Assembly: GCA_027563935.2 (NCBI GenBank)
Contig: CM050448.1
Span: forward strand, 119,405,493 to 119,469,492
Length of the DNA: 64,000 nt
Direction of reading: 5' to 3'
DNA from: Costus lasius
Taxonomy: Eukaryota; Streptophyta; Magnoliopsida; Zingiberales; Costaceae
The notes beneath the pieces are model-generated. The model did no database searches and was not told the origin of the DNA. It was given only the letters and a program-made list of their open reading frames with translations. The first letter of the stretch is position 1; each line of letters starts with the position of its first letter. The position numbers and the translations under genes are program-made. Positions 45,801 to 58,200 of the stretch are shown here, piece after piece.

Positions 45801-46035
45801 CAGGGGTGAGTTGAAGAGCGCCCTGGCTGAACCCGGCGTCCTTGAAGAAGACGAAATCGGTGCCGTTGACCAGGCTGTAAAAAGAGGGGTAAGCGAAGGC
45901 AGCAACATCGGGGATTGCGGCAGCGGCGGCGAACGGGGCGTGGGGGAGTAGGAAGGCGAGGGAGAGGAAGATGCTGGCGATAGCAGCGTGTAGGCGGCGG
46001 AGGGGGAAGAGAGCGCAGGCGGGGGCTCCGCCCAT
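42801..46035 (-). CDS. L-type lectin receptor kinase, two exons, 718 residues (copy 1)
   Basis: Exons 46035-44751 and 43672-42801 join in phase 1. Order of domains: signal peptide (residues 1-40), legume-lectin ectodomain (about 45-295, with several NGT/NAS/NLT glycosylation sites), one transmembrane helix (307-330), and a Ser/Thr kinase with Gly loop GQGGFG (375-380), catalytic Lys 397, HRD 491-493, DFG 511-513 and APE 541-543. All key kinase residues are present, so it should be active at the plasma membrane, linking extracellular sugar or other ligands to immune or developmental signalling. MPREFEF, KKATNNF and GWCHNKGMLLLVYDYMPNG suggest the LecRK-S.5-like subgroup. The Ser-rich C-terminal tail (about residues 670-718) is intact. 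The start at 46035 was chosen because the tandem copy begins at the same place; an ATG 57 bases upstream adds a Ser-rich stretch. The intron (1078 bp) contains an internal duplication. Confidence 0.92.
43786..44527. repeat. Diverged tandem duplication within the LecRK copy 1 intron
   Basis: Two units, 43786-44163 and 44176-44527, share CAGCTGTGAGCAC, AACACTGACCAT, AAAAAGGAATGTGTATG and GATTAATCTTGATA in the same order. They differ by many substitutions. The second LecRK gene lacks this sequence and has a tiny intron. Confidence 0.85.
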
Positions 46036-47380
46036 GGAGGAGGAGCTCGAAGTAAACCCGGAGAGAGGGGCCGGAGATGGGGTTGTGGACAAAATTTATA
46101 GGTGGCCGATCTCCACGAAATTTTAAGAAGTCCCTTGATTATGTTAAGAATCCCAAGTGCCTCCCAGCACACAGATCTTAAATCAATCATTTAAATTTCC
46201 CTAAACCAATCCGTTGTCTGATTAGGCGCCTTGAGGGCTTATCTAGGAAGAAAGTTAGAAGGATAAAAAAAAAAAAATTGGAAGGAAATGAGTATAGATT
46301 TATTTATTTGGGCAGATAAATAATTTAGGAAGGAAAGTAAAAAAAAATTAGCCTTTAACTAATCTCTTTATTTATTTTCTATCCGAATTAAGGAAAAGCT
46401 GAAACTACCCATTAATATTACTAACTTAACACCTTAGTTTTTACTGCACCATTGCTTGTCTTCGCTCACTATGTGTTTTTCTCGACTAGTAGTCCTTGTC
46501 GTTGTTGCTCGAACTCGTCACCACTACTTGAGCTCATCGCCATTGCTCGTTCTTGCTACTGCTGTTTATCCTCGTCGTCATTGCTTATATTTAATACTTT
46601 AAATTTAATAATTCTGTGATATTATTAACATATATATAATATAAGTAAAAAAAATAAAAATTAAGGTATCTATAATAATTGTTCAAACTGTTTTTTTCTT
46701 TCAAATAAACACAATAAAAAAAATTTATAATATTTTTCATTAATTTATTTTTTTTCTATTTATTTATACTTTTCATTTATCCAAGTAAACATAGTATAAA
46801 AGATCGTAACAATTTACAATTATGAAATCTTACTCCAATGTACTTCTCGAAAGAGTTGTGAATGATAATTTGTGTTCAGCTCTTGAAAAAATTGTAAATG
46901 TCCGCGTTCTAATTCTCAAAAGAGTAGCGAATAATAATTTTAAATTCTGCTCTTAAGGAAATATAGATTCGACGAGCCCATCATGCTCTATTTTTTTTTT
47001 TGAATAAATCCATAACGAAAAGAATGAAAAGATGATGTAATTATTAATTTTCTTTTTTCTACGCTAATGAGAATAGAATAGCTCATTTAGTCCACATGAA
47101 AAGTGGAATAAAAGTTCATACAAGAGAAAATGTCAAAAGCGGGGCCAACGGTGGCTCCATCCATCGATTCCCTAAAGCTGTGTTTACTAGAGAGGATAAA
47201 AAATGGAAGAAAAATAGATGAAAAAAAAAATTAGAAGAAAAATAGATAAAAGAAAAAAATATAATTTTTCTTCCGATTTGATGGTATTGGGTTTTGAAGG
47301 AAAACTAAAATTTTTTTCTTTCAATCAAATTGGAACCACCGTTAAAAACAAGTAGCTCTACCAATCCTAAACTTGGCCGA
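46036..47380. other. Spacer between tandem LecRK genes
   Basis: Promoter and 5' leader of LecRK copy 1, then AT-rich sequence with two blocks that both start near GGATAAAAAA followed by GGAAG (46261 and 47200), possibly MITE remnants. The right end reaches the start of homology shared by the two 3' untranslated regions. Confidence 0.4.
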
Positions 47381-47621
47381 GAAGGTTGCTGGTTGCGCTT
47401 GGCAGCTCCTCAGCGCCCCGCTGCCCCAGTTCTTTTTTCGTAATTCCTTTCCTTGCCGCCCAAGTTTCGTGTAACCTATCTCATTTTCGTTTGCTTTTGA
47501 ACTGTCAAACATATTCGGTTGGTCTGGCGGCGGCGGGTCACTCTCTTGTAAGGCTCATCGGAATGATTCGTGAGGATGACGCATAGTTTGACGAAGTCGT
47601 GCTCATGCTCATGGAGGTTCT

Positions 47622-49737
47622 TCAGCTCACCCCGCTGCTCGATGTACCCAGGCAGTCATCCTCGTCGTCGTCGACGTGCCCACACGGCCACATGAAATTC
47701 GGCATGTTCGGAGGTAATGTGGGCGGCGGCATGAAGCGGGAGATGATCTGCACTACTGTCTCCATCTTCGGGCGCTCCCCGGAGATGGGATGGCAGCAAG
47801 CCAGGCCGAGGAGGAGGAGCCGCTCGGCGTCGAGCGGGTCGAATTTCCCAGCGAGCTGCAGGTCGACGGCTTCGACGATGTGGCCCTCGGCGTGGAGCTG
47901 CCATACCCAGCCAGAAAGGGACTGGGAGCCGGGGAGGTCGCCGCGCGGGCGGCGGCCACAGACGACCTCGAGAACGACGACGCCGAAGCCGAAGACGTCG
48001 GACATGCGGGTGGCCTTGGCGGTGTGGAAGCACTCGGGCGCGATGTAGCCGAGCGTGCCAGGGACGCCGCCGAGCTCGATCTCAGCGTAGGAAGTCTTAT
48101 CGGTGTCGAGGGCGCGGGCGAGGCCGAAATCGCCGAGCCGGGCGTTGAATGCGGCGTCGAGCATTACGTTGGAGGACTTGAGGTCGCGATGCAGGACGGG
48201 CTGGTCGTACTCCTCGTGGAGGTAGCGAAGCGCGGAAGCGATTCCGACGATGATGGTGTAGCGCTGCTCCCAGGTTAGAGGCGCTCGTTCGGCGCCGCCG
48301 TAGAGGTGCTGATCTAGGCTACCGTTGGGCATATAATCGTACACCAGCAGCAGCATCCCCTTGCTGTGGCACCACCCTGTTCCATGAAACAAACTTTAAT
48401 TTTCTTCACAAAAATATGAACTTTAGATCAAAACTATGGGTCTCTTTCTTTGAACGGAGAAACTCACCGACGAGGGGGACAAGATGCCGGTGCCGGAGGC
48501 GATTGATGATGGTTAGCTCGCTGAGGAAGTCGTCCTGCCCACTGCTGCCTCTCAAGAACTTCTTCACCGCCACCTCCCTGTTCTCCCCCTGCAACACCCC
48601 TCGGAACACCGCTCCGAATCCTCCCTGCCCTAGCTTCATCTTCTCATCGAAATTGTTCGTCGCCTTCTTCAGCTCCCCGAACTCGAATTCCCGCGGCATT
48701 CCTGGCAGGTTCTTCAGGGTCCCAGTCACTACCGTGTACGGGTCGTCTCGCACCTTCCTCCTCATCATGTAAAGCCCAACCAACAACCCCACCAACAACA
48801 TCGCCGCCGCTGCGGGCACTCCGATGAAGATCACTAGCTTGCACGCCGGAATCTCCTTGACCTCGGGGATTATCTCCACCGTCAGATTCCACGTCAGCAC
48901 GCAGTTGAGCTCGTAGTTGGTGCCGGTGGACGCTGCGAACCCGAAATAAGAGTATTGGAGCACGAACTCACCGAGATCTAGTGGCGCACGGAGGACAGGA
49001 TCCGCCGGCTTCGGCACCCGCTCCACGGCCATGTAGATCCGAATGACACGGGCGGAGCCGTCGTAGTCCACCCACACCATGTTGCTGGTGTTGCTCGCGG
49101 TGGTGATCTCGATCCCGACCGCGGTCAGGTTGGCGGTGGCGTTGGAGACGACGCCGTTGATGTCAAGGCCAACGTGGTTATTGTTAGGATCGAATGGATC
49201 CTTGAAGGTGTCGAACTCGACGGCTACGAAATGGTTGCCGGCGTTGCCGTCGAGGGAGGCGTTGGTGAGGCCGAGGTACGGCCCCTCGCTGCCCGGCGGC
49301 GGGGGGACGAGAGCCGGCGCGATTAGGAAGGCCAAGCCTTCGCCTGGGGTGGTGTCGCCAGAGCGGTGGACGTTGATGGTGAAGGAGGTGTTGAAGGATG
49401 CGACGTGCCGGGCGGTGGCGTTTGCGGCCCACAGCTTAAAGCGGCGGTTGAGGAAGATGCGGCCGGATCTGTTAGTGAGGACGGAGAGCGGGTTGCTGGA
49501 GTCAGGGGTGAGTTGAAGAGCGCCCTTGGTGAAAGCGGCGTCTTTGAAAGCGACGAATTTGGTGCCGTTGATCAGGCTGTCGAAAGTGGTGTATTCGATG
49601 GTATCAAGATGGGGGATTGCGGCAGCGGCGGGGCACTGTGTAGAGAGGAGTAGGAAGGCGAGTGAGAGGAAGATACTGGCGGCAGCAGGGTGGAGGTGGC
49701 GGTGGGGGAGGAGAGCGATGGCGGTGGCGCTGCCCAT
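47622..49737 (-). CDS. L-type lectin receptor kinase, two exons, 674 residues (copy 2, shortened tail)
   Basis: Exons 49737-48468 and 48376-47622 join in phase 1. Domain order matches copy 1: signal peptide (1-40), lectin domain (about 45-290), transmembrane helix, Gly loop GQGGFG, catalytic Lys in VAVKK, HRD 486-488, DFG 506-508, APE. Much of the kinase exon is nearly identical to copy 1. The frame ends right after GTSSSGVS with TGA where copy 1 has CGA (Arg); sequence related to the copy 1 tail continues in frame after the stop. About 40 residues of Ser-rich tail are lost, but the kinase domain is complete. The intron is only about 91 bp. The duplicated block extends into the 3' untranslated region, to about 42687 and 47384. 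Confidence 0.92.
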
Positions 49738-51554
49738 TGAGGAGGAGCTCGGACTAAAGCCGGAGAGAGAGGGGTTTGTGAGGAACGAATCGCCTGTCTT
49801 TTGTAGGTTTTAATGTATGACTCAATTGGAAAAAGTCAGAGTTGACTCAGTCTGAACCAACATTATGATCTATAAAGCCATCATCATCTTATCTATCTAA
49901 TGATTTAGGGATTAATAAAAGTTGTTGAAAAAGATGAAAATTGGAGTAGCAGTACAGGTCTGAAAGTTTCTTCTGATATTTCTGTAACTTTCTCTCATAA
50001 TTCAATCCTGGTGACTGCATCACATCAAACGGGTTAGCAGCTTTTGACATCACCCTGTTAGACTTGCGGATTCATAGACAGAGGATCTCAGGCATGAATT
50101 TAATAATAAAAATTAGAGATTTTCTCTAGCAGCGGTTAAAAATTTTTTCAAGTACCGGGCTACAAATCTTTTGACCCTATCCTCAACTCAGACTGCTCTT
50201 AATCAAAGAAAACAAAAACATAGACAAAAGCTAGGAAAAGATGAAAAAAAGAGAAAAATAGTAAAAAAAAAATTTGTATCGCGTGATTTTTATGTGATCA
50301 AGATTGCTTGCAGCTCCCATTTGTGTGATTAAATTTGGTAGCTACTGATCATTTTCAGCATTGACTGCATTTGGTAGCTACTGATCATTTTCAGCGCTTG
50401 CAGCTTTCAACGCAACTGCATTTGGTAGCTACTGATCATTTTCAGCATTTAACTTCGCTCGAACATGCAGTTCAAGTATGGCCCGCAATAGTGCGATTAA
50501 ATTTAAGTAAACTTAGCATCAATTCATCAATGCATTTAAGATCTTAGGCATGTTTCTTTAGACAGAATCCAGATAAAAAAAAAAGAAAAACATATTAAAT
50601 CTATTTCTCCATTGGATTTCGTCAAAGAAACAGATTAGTGTAGATGGCTGAAATATGCAGATTCATGTATCGAAGAAATCGCTTGTGATGAATTGCTGCA
50701 GATAGATGGCATCTAATTCTACGCTGATTACTCTGAAAGGATCAGTGACTAGTCACTGCATCAACTTTTCGACGTCTGAAATCTACTGCTATTTCTGCAT
50801 CTCAGAAATTTCTACTATTCCCTTGTTTTACCCACTGTTATAGAGTTTATTACTGTGCTAAACTATGTTGTTTAGTAAGTAACTATTCTCTGCTATCATA
50901 ATTTAAATTCTTTGCTTTTTAGTATTATTAAAAGTAAAAATAACTCAACTTTACATGCACACCTGTGCTTATATTATTTATTTAAAATTTTATAATTATA
51001 ATATTTTAAATAATATATATTTATTCTTATTAAAATTTTAAATATATTTTAAATAATATATATTTTTAGTTGCTTTGCTTTTTTTCTTTTTTTTTCAGCT
51101 TTGCATTACAAAATACTATTCTAATAGCTTTCGGTGCAAAAGATAATTCAAAGTGTACTCCTAATCTAGATGATTGTTTTACATATGAAACTTATGCCAA
51201 CAATTGACTGACTATATCTTATCCAATTTTCACAAAAAAAAACTTGATTTGATCAAATATGGGATTGAGTTTGGCAAAACTTGGTTGTTATAAGTTGAAT
51301 CAGGATAAGGTAAAAGCAATGTAAAACCTACTAGAAACATGAACCCAAACCCCATACAAAATTACTATACTATCCTTAAGTTAATTTACCCTAGCAAAAT
51401 CATACTTGGATTACTAAGAAAAAGAGTCAAAACCCTTATTTATCAAGCAATAAGATTAGCATGTATATGACTTAAACCTACATAAACCATGTGGTTTCCC
51501 CTAAGTAAAACACATCATCAATAGATAAAGCATAATAATACATGACCATGCATA
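49738..51554. other. Intergenic, upstream of LecRK copy 2
   Basis: The first 100 bases are probably 5' leader. The remainder is AT-rich with a triple 26-bp repeat (50334-50446) and no supported gene. Confidence 0.5.
50334..50446. repeat. Three spaced copies of a 26-bp sequence
   Basis: TTTGGTAGCTACTGATCATT followed by TTCAGC occurs exactly at 50334, 50370 and 50421, separated by 10 and 25 bases of unrelated sequence. The core contains the palindrome TGATCA. Confidence 0.95.
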
Positions 51555-52666
51555 TAAACCTGGCAAAAATTGACTCGACCCGCTAACCCGATTCAACTCA
51601 ATACGAAGTTAAGCGAGTTCAAGTCAGCCATAATCGTGTTAGGCCTGGCAAAAAATTATACGACCCGCCAACACTACACGACACGACACGAGTTTTCGCG
51701 GGTTTGGGTTTAACATAATCGTGTTTCGTGTCATTATCGTGTCGACCTGTTTATGACACGCTAAAATTCGTGTCGTGTCGTGTCGTGTCGCGGGTTGACC
51801 CGTCTAACCCATATATAATATATATTATATAAAATTAATAATTTATAGATAATTTTAATATAGTGAGTTAAACAGGTTATTCATGTCGTGTCGTGTCAAT
51901 CGTGTCGTGTTGTGTCATCTAATAACTTTATATTATAAATCGTGTCAATCGTGCCGTGTCGTGTCGTGTTATGTGACACGACCTATTTATTAAACGTGTT
52001 AATCGTGTCGTGTCGTGTCACCTGTGAAATAAGCGGGTCGTGTCTGTGTTTCGTATATTGACACGTATACATAAACGGGTCGTGTTCGTGTCAAGCACAA
52101 TCGTGTCACGTGTCAAGTATGACACGACACGTTATGACACGCGAAACACGAATTGCCACCCCTAAATCGTGTTCAGGTCATAAACAGATTAATCCGTTTA
52201 TAATTCAAAAATAATTGGGTCGTGTCAGGTTGTAAACGGGTTAACCCGATTAACCCCATTATATTATATATTTATATATATAAATTTTAAATATAGGCTA
52301 GCCCAACTCTCATTGCTAGCTCATAAGCCCAAATCTTTTCTAACCATCTATTAACCTAGATTTCGGCCCACCAATAAGCCCAAATTTTTATTAATTTTAA
52401 TAAAATTTTTATCAATTTATTATGTATGTTTAAAATATGATTGATAAATTTATAATCAGCTCATATCAAGTCAAACAAATCGGGTTGATAAATAACCTAT
52501 TTAATAAATGAGTTATTCAGGTCGTGTCGGATTGACCTAATTATATTCGAGTCATATTCGAGTTAGATAGTTTAATCCAATTAATTAAACAAGTCGTGTT
52601 TGGAGTGACTTAATCGAGTCACATGTTATAGTTAACATGACCCGTTGACCCAAATTACCATATCTA
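51555..52666. mobile_element. hAT element, interrupted by a second hAT element
   Basis: A perfect 8-bp target duplication CATGCATA (51547-51554 and 52667-52674) flanks ends TAAACCTGGCAAAAATTGAC and, on the other strand, TAGATATGGTAATTTGGGTC, a diverged inverted repeat. Inside are CGACCCG and CGGGTTAACCCG-type blocks. Without the inner insertion it would be about 579 bp. It is non-coding. Confidence 0.88.
51640..52164. mobile_element. Inner hAT MITE with GTGTC repeats
   Basis: The ends TAGGCCTGGCAA and, on the other strand, TAGGGGTGGCAA are inverted repeats. A perfect 8-bp target duplication AATCGTGT flanks it (51632-51639 and 52165-52172). The interior is full of GTGTCGTGTC and its complement GACACGACAC, so the element can form many alternative hairpins. 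At 525 bp it has no coding capacity. It is younger than the outer hAT element. Confidence 0.93.
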
Positions 52667-55202
52667 CATGCATACACATCAAAATCAATCTTATGACTAA
52701 TATTATAATCCCCACGACTAGAACATGTCGGCCTAAGCAATACAACAGTGTTGTGTGAGCAATGCAGCTCACATATTCGTCGTATTGCAAGTATAAATGC
52801 TCTAAAACTCTATAAAGGTTAGGTATATTACTCATTAACATAAACAATTATACTACTTTCTTCCTTCATATCCTACATAATTTGACATAGCGTCAATGAG
52901 GGGACAGACATTCCAAACACCTTCAGGAAAATTTTTTCGTGTAGATTCATTAGCTGTGGGAGCAAGAGCAATTGACAAATGTTTGATCCAAACAGGTAAA
53001 GTTAACTTCATAAGATAATCCACAAGCAGTAAAATATGATGCACATCAACTATAATACATACTATTTGAAAACACATGGAGTTTAAAAGAAAGAGGATAT
53101 ATGAGAATAAATTCAAATGTAAAAGCTTGAAGCTTGAATTCTCACTATAATAGAGCTGCTCATACTACAATAGAACACAAATTGAAATAGCGTTGCAATG
53201 AGCCCACACCCTGCATAAATGTGTATAAGCATAATCAAGAATATTCTAGGGCACCTAATATTAAAAAAATATTTTTAAATAAAATAAGACATTATTTTAA
53301 ATCAAAATGCAAACAAAATTAAAAGCTATTTAAAATATACCACTAAAAAAATTTGGTTTGGTGGGGCAATCCTTTGCTTGTCTTTGTTTACCTACCTTCT
53401 CTTCAATTGCAACTTAAAGACATATATAATCCAAGATAGTAGTACATCGAGGAGCAATCAATTTTGTTGTCTTTAAGACGCTCTTGTTTTAAAAAATATG
53501 TGGAGATTGATCACATTAACATGAGTGTAAATGTATGATTTCTTATTGTTGTGTGTTGAGCTGTGAAGCTCCCAGATATTGTAAACAATGCATAATAAAC
53601 ATACAATTTTCACCTGAAATTCTTTGTTTGTTTCTTCAGGACCCCTCCACAGGACTTGCAGACAAAAGAATCGTACTAGAATATATTAATGAGAGAGTTT
53701 TCCATGTACCTGACACTTTCTACATTAAAATAAATGCAAATATTAGGATGCACATGCACATGCTCAGCTCTTTAATTTAACTGCTCTAGATTTATTGGTC
53801 AAAGAGATCAGAGGCATGGATGACCTCAACTTGGAGCTAACCCAGAAGCTGATGCAGGAAGCGAGAGGCAATTGCTGGTCAGCTCTTTAATATATGACCA
53901 ATTCCAATAACTTTGACTAATTAGCTGCAGATCTGAATTCTATTTCACAAGGGATTTAGTTAAGAAACATTCAAACCCATACAAGTCAAACTTAAATTTG
54001 ACTATCTATTTCCTATTTTGTTTTTTTTTTCTTTTTTTCCATTCTGTCTGTTGATTTGTGCTGTTTGAGACAATGGAACTCATCTGCAGATTCAATCAAT
54101 CATAAGGCTAGTGACACATATTCTCAATCATTTTATGTACTATCTCATCCTGTTCAAATCACAGCTCTAGGAAATGGAAGGCGCACTAATGCCAGCAGAT
54201 TGGATATCCAGGAACGTCCACTAGGCAACAAACAATGGCTAACTCGAAGCATATGTATTGGAGAAGATAAGGTTGGGCTGAAAGGGTCTATCCACAAGTT
54301 TCAGCACCATGTGCTCCAGGGGAAAAGTTTTACTTGATGCTTGCACTCTTACCTTGCTCCACTCACAATTTGATGCCGACATACATAAATTTGGCCGACA
54401 AAAAAGTGCCGTCACCACCATTATTTTGCCATTAATGCTCTCTTTCTCTTCACCAAAATGACTCTGCAGCTCAGTGACACAGATGTTTCATGTGTACCAA
54501 TGTTGGATGAATGTGTTGCAACCAGTAACTGGTGCTGACAGAGATAAAGATCTACTGACGAACTAAAGGGAAGCCTCCAAGAGTGGGTCATCAACAAAAG
54601 AATGATAGTATCATCTTATCTGTTAAACAAGTAACTATCCATCTCCGGCCACACTTAATTAGTCAAGTCATGTTTGTGATTTACAGTTTCTCTTTTTCTC
54701 CCATGTTATTACGGCCACAGCTCAAGGACTTCTGCTGAATTTTCCATAGATAAAATCAACAACCAACAAAAAGAGAGACAGCTACTGTCTATGATTAACA
54801 ACAAAGATTTAAGGTAAGGTATTCTGCCAAATACAACAAAGGATTGTGCCTCCAAGTCCATCGAGCTCTCTTCTTTTTCCACAATGCAGAGAGAAGCCAT
54901 TTGCCCACCCAATTCCGTTCTACCTCACAGGGCAGTTGCTGCATCCGCTGTGGCCTCAAGCAAATTTTGCTTTGCCAACAGAAACAGCAAAAGCTGTTTT
55001 CTTGAGCTAGAAATCGCAGCTCAAGCATATGCTCTTTGCCTGCATGTATCACTTCCATCTCAAACTCCAAGCTTCACCACCAGAGTCGAGCAGAAATGAC
55101 AAGATGCAGGCGCCAAAACCAAGTCGTGTGTTCAGTATTATCTTTGAGTCTTGACATTCAAACAACCTCACTCCATTTGCACCATTTGCATCACTTTGAA
55201 GC
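52667..55202. other. Intergenic, with one possible gene fragment
   Basis: AT-rich, no complete gene. On the minus strand 52853-53010 encodes WIKHLSIALAPT followed by FPEGVWNVCPLIDAMSNYVG, which reads like a conserved protein exon. It has no recognisable start or neighbouring exons, so it may be a fragment of a gene or transposon. 54860-55200 probably contains the SPL gene 3' untranslated region. Confidence 0.4.
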
Positions 55203-58200
55203 TTATCTCGGACCAAAGTCCATGTACTCCCACTTGATAGGCTTGGCAGAACCGCCACGAGGGCATCCGCGGATGAATATGCAGACACAAACACAAACTG
55301 CAGCAATTGCGAGCAGCGAATGAACATAAGGACGTTGAAGAAGCCCTCTAGAGCGGACGGGTCGTCTTAGTCGAACACTCCCCGCCAATGCACATTTTGA
55401 GCAAGATGTTGCTTGTGAAGTCTGCAGACCACCACGCCTTTTTGATACTTCTTCCACGCAAGGATCATCCATGGATATCTCTCCATCTTCAACTGATATG
55501 GACACTTGACCATTTGCCGTGTCAGCATGCTTTCTCGCAACTAGTCTGTTATAAGAAAGATTGTTCCTTGATACAGCATACATATAAGGGGAGTGACCAC
55601 TGTCATCCAGTAATGAGCTCCAGCATTTCAACCCAATCTGAGAATTGGAGGCAACTAATTAGTAACAATTGCCACTAAAAAATTCAAAAGTAATTTATAT
55701 ACAAGCAAAATGGGGAACGATCTCTAAAACACCCATCATTTTAAGTTTAGCTGTTTAGTTAAATTGTCAGTCTGGTGCGTGCTACAATTGACCATACAAT
55801 ATGTGCGCAAAGCAGGGATTCATCTGCTCAGAAAACATAAAAAAGAATAAATTTACCTCTTGAGGATCATTAGTGAGTGCATCAACCATTTCCGCCGAGT
55901 CCTGCATAGAGGCAGCCATATGGAGCGGGGTCACTCCACCAGGTCCAGCCATGTTTGGGGTGAAGATATATGCTTTTGAAGCATCAGTTCCAGGAGCTAC
56001 ACAATAATGGAGAAGCAATTCCACCATTTTCTTGCACTTTCTCTTCACTGCTCTGTTCAAGAGGCAAACTTCTGAAATCATTTCTAATGACTCTTGCTTC
56101 AATGCCTCATTTTTCAAGCTCCTTTCCACAAGAATATCTAGAAGAGTTCTTATAAGAGTGCACCAATCTCTTTCAACCGAAAATGTAAGTAGGTACTTAA
56201 ATCGTGCACTAGAAAATTCCAGCAGCGGTATACTGGATTTCAAGTGTGTTCTCTGAAACAGCCAGCCAAGTTCATTTAAGAAATGTAATGCATCCTCCTT
56301 CGACCTGGGTTGCAAACTATTATGAATCTGTTCCTCTGGGATGGCATCTGTCTGAGCATCTTCAAAATCTGATTCTAGAGTTCTCAATTCCTGACAGATA
56401 CCATCACTAGCAATAATAACTGGAAAGTTGTTCCCTTTGAAACCATTTTCCACCTGAACACAAATTCAAAAATTATTTGAGAGGAAGAGATATTCACTAT
56501 TCTAAGGAAAAAGGTCTAAAAATCATGATTTTAACAATAAATTACAATGAAAAGTAGCAATATTGAAGGTGATCACCTCAATAAAACAGCGACCAAAGAC
56601 ATTGGGAGATCCTCCTGGAAAGTCAAATCTCTCCACACAAGAATCATCATATATTGTGCCATGATGCGCTGAGCAAAGAACTTCTTTTGACATGTATTTA
56701 CCCATATAAGTGCAGTGGATCCTACACAAATGATTCTAAATTATAAGCAACACAAATTGAGCAGGTAGTGAATGCAGTTATAAACAAGTTATGGTAGCCG
56801 TCGACGTACTTGGTGCCTGGAACTGTCAAATTGCGGCCTTTTAGAACAAGAGAAGTTTCTTGCCCGCTTACAACTGCAACAGGAGATACAGATGTCAGCT
56901 CTGGAGCACTCCACGCCCCCCAAGTTTTAGACAAACGGATCTTCCCTGTAGCAAAGATTCACATAATATTACTATTTCCGAAAAAAAAATAATTACTATA
57001 TCATTGTCTGATTGAGTACTATTATTAGTACATCACAACGTAGTTTCATTAGCAACCTAAATTTGAACAAGAGTGGAAATATGGCTACATAATTCTATAC
57101 CATCCTTATGCGAGACCAGCTGCCTATTTGTGCGAACTAAAAATCTCCCATTTGTCCAAAATGTGGAATCAGAGCAATGAACAAGTGAGTTGACCCGCTG
57201 AAGAAGATCATCTTCAAGCTACAAAACCAACATACACTTTCAGAACACAGGAAAGTAGGACTAAGCATAGAAGCAGATGATGCATAAAAGAAGAAGACAC
57301 TGACTTCTTCCCACGCAACTGATGGCATTGACAAATAAATTGATAGGATAACACAACCAGGCCTAATGTAGCTCTCCATGTCTGATGGGCTGTTTGACAG
57401 CCAATTCAATACCTGCGATAACAAAAAGTTACATTAGTTCGCATGATCATTTGATGTAGGCATGTTGAGGGCAGCGAACTTGGGGAGTATTTACACTACC
57501 TGAGAGCGTAGACTAGCTGGGAAACTGCTTGGATCCTTTCCAAAGAGCTTGAAAATTATTCGACCAGCCCGATCCTTTTCAGTCATTTCAAAAATGCAAG
57601 TTAGATGCAAACAATGTCAACAAGGTGCACTTTTGAACTGCAAAATACCTGTGTATCAGAATTTGAACTAGAAGGAGACTGATCAGAGCCTGAGGACTTG
57701 TAAGCTGCTCGATACAACATGCTTTGAACTGCCCCATTGTCAACTTGCCTTTCTGAGTACTTAAAGAGCTCAAGAGGGGCACACCCACCATGACTGTCGC
57801 TCAATTCAACAGTTGTGTTGTCTTCCCGGCAATCTGCTACTTGTCCATATTTCTCCCTTTCCATTGTTGAATGTAGAGGAAATAGTTTCTTTGTAACAGG
57901 GGGAGAAGATGAAGGAGATCTCTCTTCCATAGGGTTGCTACTTTCAGAAGAAAGGTATTTAAATGCAGATCCCAACTCTGCAGGACTGTCATCATGAGGA
58001 GGACCAAAAAGTTGCAAAGGTAAATTTGGTCTCGGTTGCTGAACTGTCTGCTGAAATACTTCTACACGAGATTGATTGCTGCAGTTATTTCTTAGAACTC
58101 CCGTTAATTGACAGCTCTGAATGGATTTGTTATGTGAATTTATATCAGTGGATGGCTCAACACTATGGATCTTGGCCTTATCATTACCACTACTTTCACT

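Noticed and set aside
44705..45951. Plus-strand frames opposite LecRK exon 1
   Set aside because: They are antisense shadows caused by GC-rich third positions in the real exon.
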